DNA of 6,851 bases from Bacteroides sp. Lineage in GTDB: Bacteria; Bacteroidota; Bacteroidia; Bacteroidales; Bacteroidaceae. Positions within the stretch are counted from its first letter, which is position 1, and each line of letters begins with the position of its first letter. Where the stretch lies: assembly GCA_017556595.1 (NCBI GenBank), contig JAFYML010000068.1, positions 1 through 6,851 on the forward strand, written 5' to 3'. The notes beneath the pieces were generated by a model, which worked only from the letters and a program-made list of their open reading frames with translations, ran no database searches and was not told the origin of the DNA. Shown here one piece after another: positions 1 to 5,089 of this stretch. The translations under genes were made by a program, and so were the position numbers.

Positions 1-29
1 GTTACTTTTTAGGGGCGTTTGGGCAAAAT

Positions 30-92
30 GCATGTGGACACAAAACAACTGTCCACACTGTCCACATTGTCCACATGCTGATTTTTTCTTTT
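30..92 (+). terminator. Candidate intrinsic terminator of an upstream gene
   Basis: An 11-bp perfect inverted repeat has arms GCATGTGGACA (30-40) and TGTCCACATGC (68-78). Three bases later a T-rich run begins (82-92, six Ts, C, four Ts). This is the layout of a Rho-independent terminator reading on the + strand, but the 27-base loop is long. The left arm core (33-40) can also pair with two other copies of TGTCCACA inside the loop, for example 50-57 with a 9-base loop, so several hairpins compete. No upstream gene is visible in the window, so what it would terminate is unknown. It could instead be an intergenic repeat with no termination role. Confidence 0.45.
49..75. repeat. Three tandem 9-bp repeats (YTGTCCACA)
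   Basis: Three adjacent 9-mers lie head to tail: CTGTCCACA at 49-57, CTGTCCACA at 58-66 and TTGTCCACA at 67-75. An inverted partner, TGTGGACA, lies at 33-40. Nine bases is three codons, so the run reads as repeated Cys-Pro-His in the frame of the downstream gene, but that reading lies upstream of the lipoprotein start and is not likely to be coding. The third copy differs from the DnaA-box consensus TTATCCACA at one base and the others at two, so a DnaA-box-like cluster is an alternative reading. Confidence 0.75.
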
Positions 93-118
93 CTGTGATG
101 ATATTCTTAGTGCGAATC

Positions 119-150
119 CTTGTTTGGGTAAATCATATTTGTTATATTTG
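119..150 (+). promoter_or_regulatory. Bacteroidota-type promoter for the BspA-like gene pair
   Basis: TATATTTG at 143-150 matches the Bacteroidota -7 consensus TAnnTTTG exactly. CTTG at 119-122, 20 bases upstream, fits the -33 element TTTG at three of four positions. Transcription would start near 157, giving a leader of roughly 28 bases before the ATG at 185. A second TTTG at 123-126 lies 16 bases from the -7 box, which is rather close. Supported by motif and spacing only. Confidence 0.55.
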
Positions 151-184
151 CATTGCTTTTAGGAACATAACAAATGCGGTAGGA

Positions 185-1573
185 ATGAAAAATATGAAGT
201 CACTTAGGTTGTTAGGATTGTTAGCCCTTCTCTTGTGCTTAGTAGCTTGTAGTAAGGATGACGATGCACTTGCGATAGATGGTGGCAAGCAAGCAATTAT
301 GGCAAGCGGTAAAAGCTTGATGGAATATTTTAGAAATCAATATATTACATCGGTAGAGTTTATTGTAAATGATAAATCATCGCCTACCGATTATTATGCC
401 ATTTTGTCCGCGCCCGAATCGGATTATCCCATCTATGGCATGTTGTACACAAGTGGCCGCCTTAGGATTATTACAGCTGGGCATAAAATTGTGCTTCCTT
501 CCGACTGTTCCTATTTGTTTAGATCCTATCCGTTCGAAACGTTGGATTTATCTAAATTCGATACGTCCAATGTAACCAACATGTCGAATATGTTTGCTGG
601 TTGTGCCAATTTGAAATCCATAAATCTTTCAAAATTTGATACTTCCAATGTAACGGACATGACTTATATGTTTTTAGATTGTCGTGGATTGAAGTCGTTG
701 GATCTTTCAAGTTTTGATGTTTCTAAGGTGAAAACCATCGAAGGCATGTTTTCGAGTTGCAGTTCTTTGGAATCGATAAAGTTTTCTGATTTTAATTCTT
801 CCTGTGTTACGGATATGACTTATATGTTTTTTAGATGTTCCATGCTGAAATCGTTGGATGTGTCTAAAATAAACACCTCTAATGTGCAAATCATGAAAAG
901 GATGTTTGCTGATTGTTCGTCGTTGGAGAATATAGACTTTTCAAAGAATAATCTTTCTAGAGTGACAGACATGATTTATATGTTTGAAGGGTGTGCTTCG
1001 TTGAAAAAAGCAGATTTCTCCAATACGAATACCATTGAATTGAAAACTATGGAGATGATGTTTACATCGTGCTATTCACTGAAAACGGTGAATTTCAATA
1101 AGTTTAGAACCGATAAGGTTGAAAATCTGAGTGGCATATTTAATGGATGCATTTCGTTGTCTTCGCTGGATTTGACAAGCTTTAGAACGTTTAATGTTAC
1201 GGATATGAGTGATATGTTCATGGGATGCTCAGACCTGACGTTGCTAAATTTGTCAAGCTTCAACACTTCCAACGTGGTGGATATGTCTAGAATGTTTATT
1301 GGATGCAGCTCGTTGTCTTCGTTAGACTTATCCAGTTTTAATACACCCAACACAAAAAAGATGTCGCAAATGTTTGCGGATTGTGTAAACTTGCGCACCT
1401 TGAAATTTACCTATTTCATCATTACTAGTTCAACAGCCAAGACGGATATGTTTAAAAATCTCTCCTCTTCGGCAAAAGATTGTACGATAACCATGTTGGA
1501 AAAGTCGTATCTATGTGTCAGAAGTCAACTCTCTGCCCCATACATTAAGGTAAATATTTGGACGGGTAATTAA
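185..1573 (+). CDS. BspA-family (DUF285) leucine-rich-repeat surface lipoprotein, copy 1
   Basis: This is a predicted 462-residue outer-surface lipoprotein of the BspA type, a family linked to adhesion and host or community interactions. Residues 1-21 form a lipoprotein signal peptide ending in the lipobox L-V-A-C (Cys22). The following Ser-Lys-Asp-Asp-Asp resembles the Bacteroidota surface-export signal. Residues about 70-116 form an N-terminal domain with a S-D-Y-P-I-Y motif shared with the next gene. Residues 117-428 are twelve 26-residue repeats (pattern L-x-x-L-x-L-S-x-F-x-T-S-N-V-T-D-M-x-x-M-F-x-x-C); the twelfth is a degenerate cap lacking the Cys. Residues 429-462 form a C-terminal cap also shared with the neighbour. 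The frame stays open upstream to the window edge, but the signal peptide fixes the start at 185 (194 is a close alternative). Gene 2 follows after 15 bases, so an operon is likely. Its ligand is unknown. Confidence 0.92.
   Translation: MKNMKSLRLLGLLALLLCLVACSKDDDALAIDGGKQAIMASGKSLMEYFRNQYITSVEFIVNDKSSPTDYYAILSAPESDYPIYGMLYTSGRLRIITAGHKIVLPSDCSYLFRSYPFETLDLSKFDTSNVTNMSNMFAGCANLKSINLSKFDTSNVTDMTYMFLDCRGLKSLDLSSFDVSKVKTIEGMFSSCSSLESIKFSDFNSSCVTDMTYMFFRCSMLKSLDVSKINTSNVQIMKRMFADCSSLENIDFSKNNLSRVTDMIYMFEGCASLKKADFSNTNTIELKTMEMMFTSCYSLKTVNFNKFRTDKVENLSGIFNGCISLSSLDLTSFRTFNVTDMSDMFMGCSDLTLLNLSSFNTSNVVDMSRMFIGCSSLSSLDLSSFNTPNTKKMSQMFADCVNLRTLKFTYFIITSSTAKTDMFKNLSSSAKDCTITMLEKSYLCVRSQLSAPYIKVNIWTGN
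533..1468 (+). repeat. Twelve tandem 78-bp (26-residue) DUF285 repeats
   Basis: Twelve units of exactly 78 bp run without insertion or deletion. Units 1, 2, 9, 10 and 11 are closest to the family pattern and units 3-8 are more diverged. Cys at repeat position 24 is present in units 1-11, and Met-Phe at positions 20-21 is kept in every unit except unit 8 (Ile-Phe). A half unit without its Cys (Leu-Phe-Arg-Ser-Tyr) precedes unit 1. Bases 557-588 in unit 1 form an imperfect inverted repeat with arms TTCGATACGT and ACATGTCGAA, in line with the palindromic coding elements (PARCEL) known from this family. Confidence 0.93.
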
Positions 1574-1588
1574 CTTTTTCGAAGCGTT

Positions 1589-2902
1589 ATGAAAGAAAAA
1601 AATATATATAGATTGCTATTGATGGCATTGATGGTGTGCTTGGTAGCATGTAATAGGGATGATGATTCCTTGGGTGATGGCGATAAAAAAGCTATTTTGT
1701 TGGATGAGGTATCGGTTAGTGAAAAAATCTATTCTTTAACAGATGAATATTACTTGAGTTTCTTTGCCTATATAGAATTTACTACCGGAGTAAAAAGAGC
1801 GCCTGCCAATCATGTTGTAATATCTACTCCCGATTCGGATTATCCTATTTATGCTGTTTTTGATGGTAAGATTTTGAAAGTTGTCACTCCTGCTGATAAA
1901 ATTGTCCTTTCGCCCAATAATTACAAACTGTTTTCATACTGTTCCAACTTGATTTCTTTAGATTTGTCGTGTTTCGACACTTCGCATATCACCGATATGT
2001 CGGGTATGTTTAGCGGTTGTACCGCCCTTAAATCGTTGAATTTATCCAGTTTTGATACTTCGCATGTAACCAATATGTCAAGCATGTTCTATGGATGCAA
2101 TTCGTTGACTTCCTTAGATTTGTCCAACTTCGATACTTCGCACGTCACAGATATGTCGAACATGTTCTATGGATGCGATTATTTGGCTTCTATGGATTTG
2201 TCCAATTTCAACACTTCGCTTGTAGCCAATATGGAGGGCATGTTTAATGGATGCGTGCGTTTGAAGGAGGCTAACCTTTCTGGATTGGATGCTACCAATG
2301 TGCGCAATTTTAATCGTATGTTTGCTAATTGTCGCTCGTTGGAGACGCTGAATATGAGTGGTTTTAAAACGCGTAGCGCTACAAGTATGTATGGCATGTT
2401 CTATCAATGCTTGTCTTTAACGGCTTTAGATTTATCAGGATTCGATACCTCGAACGTTACAAGCATGAGCGAAATGTTTAATTATTGCAAATCGTTGACG
2501 GAGTTGGATTTGTCTAGCTTTAGAACTTCCAATGTTACAAACATGAGCAAAATGTTTTATGAATGTCAAGGATTGATACGCATGAAGGTACCGAATTTCG
2601 ATACCTCCAACGTTACAGATATGAACAATATGTTTGCCTATTGTCGTGCGCTAAGAACGTTGAATCTCTCTAGTTTTACCACCGAAAAAGTTGAGGATAT
2701 GTCGCTTATGTTTCTCACATGCAAAAATCTTACTGCTTTGCGATTGGATAAGTTTACGATAGATGAATCTACTAATGTAGATAGAATGTTCAAAAATCTC
2801 TCTAAAGAAATCCAAGATTGTGTTGTTATTATTTCCGAAGACTCCTACTATTGGGTAAAAGACCAATTGGATAAGCCTTATCTTACCATTACTTTTAAGT
2901 GA
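1589..2902 (+). CDS. BspA-family (DUF285) leucine-rich-repeat surface lipoprotein, copy 2
   Basis: This 437-residue paralogue of the preceding gene is predicted to be a surface lipoprotein. Its signal peptide ends in L-V-A-C (Cys21) followed by Asn-Arg-Asp-Asp-Asp. An N-terminal domain at about 70-120 carries the same S-D-Y-P-I-Y motif, then a half repeat (Leu-Phe-Ser-Tyr-Cys). Residues 121-406 are eleven 26-residue repeats; units 2-3 and 7-9 are closest to consensus, units 5 and 6 diverged, and unit 11 a degenerate cap. The C-terminal cap (407-437) aligns with that of copy 1, including a Lys-Asn-Leu-Ser then Asp-Cys pattern. The start has no Shine-Dalgarno sequence, as is usual in this phylum. 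The 15-base gap and lack of a terminator suggest co-transcription with copy 1. It has one repeat unit fewer than copy 1, and the shared ends point to tandem gene duplication followed by divergence. Ligand unknown. Confidence 0.92.
   Translation: MKEKNIYRLLLMALMVCLVACNRDDDSLGDGDKKAILLDEVSVSEKIYSLTDEYYLSFFAYIEFTTGVKRAPANHVVISTPDSDYPIYAVFDGKILKVVTPADKIVLSPNNYKLFSYCSNLISLDLSCFDTSHITDMSGMFSGCTALKSLNLSSFDTSHVTNMSSMFYGCNSLTSLDLSNFDTSHVTDMSNMFYGCDYLASMDLSNFNTSLVANMEGMFNGCVRLKEANLSGLDATNVRNFNRMFANCRSLETLNMSGFKTRSATSMYGMFYQCLSLTALDLSGFDTSNVTSMSEMFNYCKSLTELDLSSFRTSNVTNMSKMFYECQGLIRMKVPNFDTSNVTDMNNMFAYCRALRTLNLSSFTTEKVEDMSLMFLTCKNLTALRLDKFTIDESTNVDRMFKNLSKEIQDCVVIISEDSYYWVKDQLDKPYLTITFK
1949..2806 (+). 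repeat. Eleven tandem 78-bp (26-residue) DUF285 repeats
   Basis: Eleven units of exactly 78 bp, with no indel. Cys at repeat position 24 is present in units 1-10 and Met-Phe at positions 20-21 in all eleven. Units 2 and 3 are very similar at the DNA level and are the likeliest sites for recent duplication or recombination. The 32 bases at 2129-2160 in unit 3 begin TTCGA and end TCGAA, the outer part of a degenerate palindrome at the same repeat position as in copy 1. GAACATGTTC at 2158-2167 is a perfect 10-bp palindrome. Confidence 0.93.
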
Positions 2903-2966
2903 TTCGCCCTCCTTTGCAAGCACAAAAAATTAAGTTAAATTGGTGATGAAATTAAGATGAAAAATG

Positions 2967-2998
2967 CTTGTCTATCTAGAATAAAATTGCTATCTTTA
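2967..2998 (+). promoter_or_regulatory. Bacteroidota-type promoter for the CotH-like gene
   Basis: TATCTTTA at 2991-2998 matches the -7 consensus TAnnTTTG except for the last base. CTTG at 2967-2970 lies 20 bases upstream as a -33-like element. The leader before the ATG at 3042 would be about 37 bases. I see no convincing terminator hairpin in the remaining bases 2903-2966, so read-through from the BspA-like pair is also possible. Confidence 0.5.
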
Positions 2999-3041
2999 CA
3001 CTCGGAAAAAGTTAATGAAACAATCTTAAAATTATATCTCG

Positions 3042-4913
3042 ATGAAACACAAATTGCTATTATTATTCTTTGCGCTCGCTGCGTTGACGTTTGTTGCTTG
3101 TTCGGACGAAGAGCCGGTAGCTCCCGAGAAGCCCACTCCTGAAGTGCCCGAAGAACCTACGCCCGAGCCAGAACCCGAACCTGAACCAGAACCAACCCCC
3201 GAGCCAGAACCTGAACCGGAACCCGAACCTGACCCTACGCCAAGTAACGGCTCGTTGAAGGGTACTATCATCGGCTCGGAATGGTCGGTAGATTATAATA
3301 ATAATAGTAGCAAAACCAATACCGTAAATACGAAAGTGAATGTGTTCGATGGCGATTTCGAAACCTTCTTCGCTTCGTACGACCGCTCAGGCGCTTGGGT
3401 AGGTCTTGATTTAGGCGAAAAGCATGTCATCACCAAGATAGGCTATTCGCCACGCATCACCCAAAAACACCGCGTGCAGTTGGCCGTTATCCAAGGTGCC
3501 AACAATCCTGACTTTAGTGATGCGCTGCCCATTCATATGATTAAGAGCGAGGGTGTTGAGTATCAGATGAGCTACGAAGATGTGAATTGTTCGCGCGGTT
3601 TCCGTTATGTGCGCTATATGTCGCCCAACGATGTGCGTTGCAACCTCGCCGAGTTGGAGTTTCATGGCTATAAAGGCGAAGGCGACGACTCGCAACTATA
3701 TCAAGTGACCAATCTCCCTACGGTAGTTATCAACACACAAGGTGCACAAGATATTACCTCGAAAGAGAACGAAATCCCTTCGCTTGTCTATATCATCTCT
3801 GAAGACGGAAAAGAGTTATTCCAAGCAGAAAATACCGGCGTGCGCGGACGCGGTAATGCTAGTTGGAATTTCCCTAAGAAACCCTACCGCTTGAAGTTTG
3901 AAAGCAAGCAACAACTGCTCGATGCACCCGCTAAGGCAAAGAAGTGGACACTTATCAATAACTATGGTGACAAAACGTTGATGCGCAATATTTTGGCCTT
4001 TGAAATCAGCCGTCGCATGGGTATGCCATATACTGCTTATTGCCGCCCAGTAGAGGTGATTTTGAATGGTGAATATCGCGGATGTTACCAACTTTGCGAC
4101 CAAATAGAGGTGAACAAAAATCGTATCAACATTACCGAGATGGAGCCCGAAGATATCGAGTTGCCTGCGTTGAGTGGGGGATATCATATTGAGATAGACT
4201 CGTATGCATGGAGTGAGAAGTCTATGTTCGTGTCGGAACGCGGCATACCTGTTACTATTAAGTCGCCCGACGAAGACGATATTGTGTCGCAACAATACAA
4301 TTACATCAATAACTACTTCAACCAATGGGAACGAGCTCTCTTTGCTGATAACTTTACTGATGAAGCCGAAGGATATCGTAAGTACATCGATTTGGATAGC
4401 TACCTGCGCTACTTCATGATAGGCGAGCTATGCGGTAATCCCGATATCTTTTGGAGTGTACACATGACGAAAGACCGCAATAGCGACAAGTTTGTCTTTG
4501 GCCCCGTGTGGGATTTCGATATTGCTTTCGATAACGAAAAGCGTGCATACCCCACCGAACGCTTCAACGACTTCCTCTACACCACCCAAGTAAACCTTGC
4601 AAGCGGCGTTATGCGCGACATTGCCAACCGTATTGTGAAAGAAGACACCGAAGCTCGCAAGCGCTTGGTAGAGATGTGGAAAACCGCTCGCACTGAGCGA
4701 AACATCACGGCCGAATCGTTGCTCGAATACATCGACCAAACAGCTGCTCTCCTTGACGAAGCACAAACCTTGAACTTCCTCCGTTGGAAAATATTAGATC
4801 AGAAGGTGCACGAAAATCCACAAGCAGCCGGTTCGTATGAAGGCGAAGTGAAGGTGTTGAAAAACTACATCAGCAAGCGCGTACCGAAAATGGATATTTT
4901 GATAGGCGATTGA
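3042..4913 (+). CDS. CotH-type kinase-like surface lipoprotein with discoidin-like domain
   Basis: This 623-residue predicted lipoprotein has a signal peptide ending F-V-A-C (Cys20), then Ser-Asp-Glu-Glu, a surface-export-like signal. Residues 25-67 form a Pro-Glu-rich stalk. Residues about 78-210 resemble a discoidin/F5-8C carbohydrate-binding-type domain (V-F-D-G-D-F-E-T-F-F-A near 101-111, W-V-G-L-D-L-G at 119-125). Residues about 225-500 match the CotH family: G-R-G-N-A-S-W (269-275) with K-K-P-Y-R-L-K-F (279-286), N-N-Y-G-D-K-T-L-M-R-N (306-316), C-D-Q-I-E (352-356) and G-P-V-W-D-F-D (487-493), the last a plausible metal-binding motif. The remaining ~120 residues are helical-looking. Bacillus CotH is a spore-coat protein kinase; here the protein is extracytoplasmic in a presumed non-sporulating lineage, so substrate and phosphate donor are unknown. 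Domain calls are from motifs; kinase activity is inferred. The gene is more GC-rich than the two before it and ends just ahead of a strong terminator. Confidence 0.88.
   Translation: MKHKLLLLFFALAALTFVACSDEEPVAPEKPTPEVPEEPTPEPEPEPEPEPTPEPEPEPEPEPDPTPSNGSLKGTIIGSEWSVDYNNNSSKTNTVNTKVNVFDGDFETFFASYDRSGAWVGLDLGEKHVITKIGYSPRITQKHRVQLAVIQGANNPDFSDALPIHMIKSEGVEYQMSYEDVNCSRGFRYVRYMSPNDVRCNLAELEFHGYKGEGDDSQLYQVTNLPTVVINTQGAQDITSKENEIPSLVYIISEDGKELFQAENTGVRGRGNASWNFPKKPYRLKFESKQQLLDAPAKAKKWTLINNYGDKTLMRNILAFEISRRMGMPYTAYCRPVEVILNGEYRGCYQLCDQIEVNKNRINITEMEPEDIELPALSGGYHIEIDSYAWSEKSMFVSERGIPVTIKSPDEDDIVSQQYNYINNYFNQWERALFADNFTDEAEGYRKYIDLDSYLRYFMIGELCGNPDIFWSVHMTKDRNSDKFVFGPVWDFDIAFDNEKRAYPTERFNDFLYTTQVNLASGVMRDIANRIVKEDTEARKRLVEMWKTARTERNITAESLLEYIDQTAALLDEAQTLNFLRWKILDQKVHENPQAAGSYEGEVKVLKNYISKRVPKMDILIGD
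3156..3227 (+). repeat. Pro-Glu stalk repeat: two 36-bp units of 6-bp repeats
   Basis: Two adjacent 36-bp copies (3156-3191 and 3192-3227) each encode Pro-Thr followed by five Pro-Glu pairs. Each is made of 6-bp Pro-Glu codon pairs with mixed CCC, CCT, CCA and CCG codons. Any gain or loss of a 6-bp unit keeps the reading frame, so the tract can change stalk length without breaking the gene. It separates the lipid anchor from the discoidin-like domain and is probably an extended, negatively charged spacer. Confidence 0.9.
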
Positions 4914-4942
4914 TAATTTACTAACATAGCATTAATACATTG

Positions 4943-5005
4943 CGAAGCTACCTTTGTCGGCTCATGAAGTTATATTCGGAGGCCGATGAAGGTAGCTTCG
5001 TTTTT
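4943..5005 (+). terminator. Strong Rho-independent terminator after the CotH-like gene
   Basis: Arms at 4943-4962 and 4981-5000 can form a 20-bp stem in RNA: twelve consecutive Watson-Crick pairs at the base (CGAAGCTACCTT with AAGGTAGCTTCG), two G-U wobbles, five more Watson-Crick pairs (TCGGC with GCCGA) and a last wobble. The loop is 18 bases (4963-4980), and five Ts follow at 5001-5005. It lies about 30 bases after the CotH-like stop codon and separates that gene from the transporter unit. There is no A-run before the left arm, so it should act mainly on + strand transcripts. Confidence 0.9.
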
Positions 5006-5029
5006 ATCTCACAATATTTGTTCAATATT

Positions 5030-5060
5030 CTTGCAATGTCTGGTAATTTCTCTATCTTTG
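5030..5060 (+). promoter_or_regulatory. Bacteroidota-type promoter for the transporter unit
   Basis: TATCTTTG at 5053-5060 matches the -7 consensus TAnnTTTG exactly. CTTG at 5030-5033 lies 19 bases upstream. It sits directly after the terminator, and the leader to the ATG at 5090 would be about 20-25 bases. This is the best of the three promoter candidates because motif, spacing and position between terminator and start codon all agree. Confidence 0.65.
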
Positions 5061-5089
5061 CACACTAACCAACTAATACCTCTTTTTAT

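Noticed and set aside
30..78. Invertible promoter (phase-variation switch) bounded by the 11-bp inverted repeat.
   Set aside because: Arms are only 27 bases apart, the enclosed DNA has no promoter motif and no recombinase gene is present; a terminator or plain repeat is simpler.
32..184. In-frame 51-codon N-terminal extension of the first lipoprotein, beginning at an ATG at 32 and reading repeated Cys-Pro-His.
   Set aside because: It would bury a perfect lipoprotein signal peptide starting at 185, it is encoded by the tandem and inverted repeat DNA, and a promoter candidate at 119-150 lies inside it.
707..2407. Several antisense open frames of 60-108 codons within the repeat regions (707-889, 1072-1398, 2114-2407, 2179-2397).
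   Set aside because: They recur because the 78-bp units repeat the same codon pattern, so the reverse strand stays open by periodicity; no start context, signal or domain is recognisable.
533..2806. CRISPR array suggested by regular repeats.
   Set aside because: Units are contiguous 78-bp in-frame protein repeats with no unique spacers between identical short repeats.
2903..2966. Possible terminator between the second BspA-like gene and the CotH-like gene.
   Set aside because: The A-rich and T-rich bases here have no stable GC-containing stem next to a T-run.
2957..3142. A 61-codon open frame overlapping the start of the CotH-like gene in another frame.
   Set aside because: It spans the promoter candidate and the lipoprotein signal region, with no recognisable product.
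3032..3271. Antisense open frame rich in Gly-Ser.
   Set aside because: It is the reverse complement of the Pro-Glu stalk codons and has no independent support.
3816..4325. A 169-codon antisense open frame within the CotH-like gene.
   Set aside because: The + strand frame carries clear CotH motifs throughout this stretch; the antisense product has no recognisable domain.
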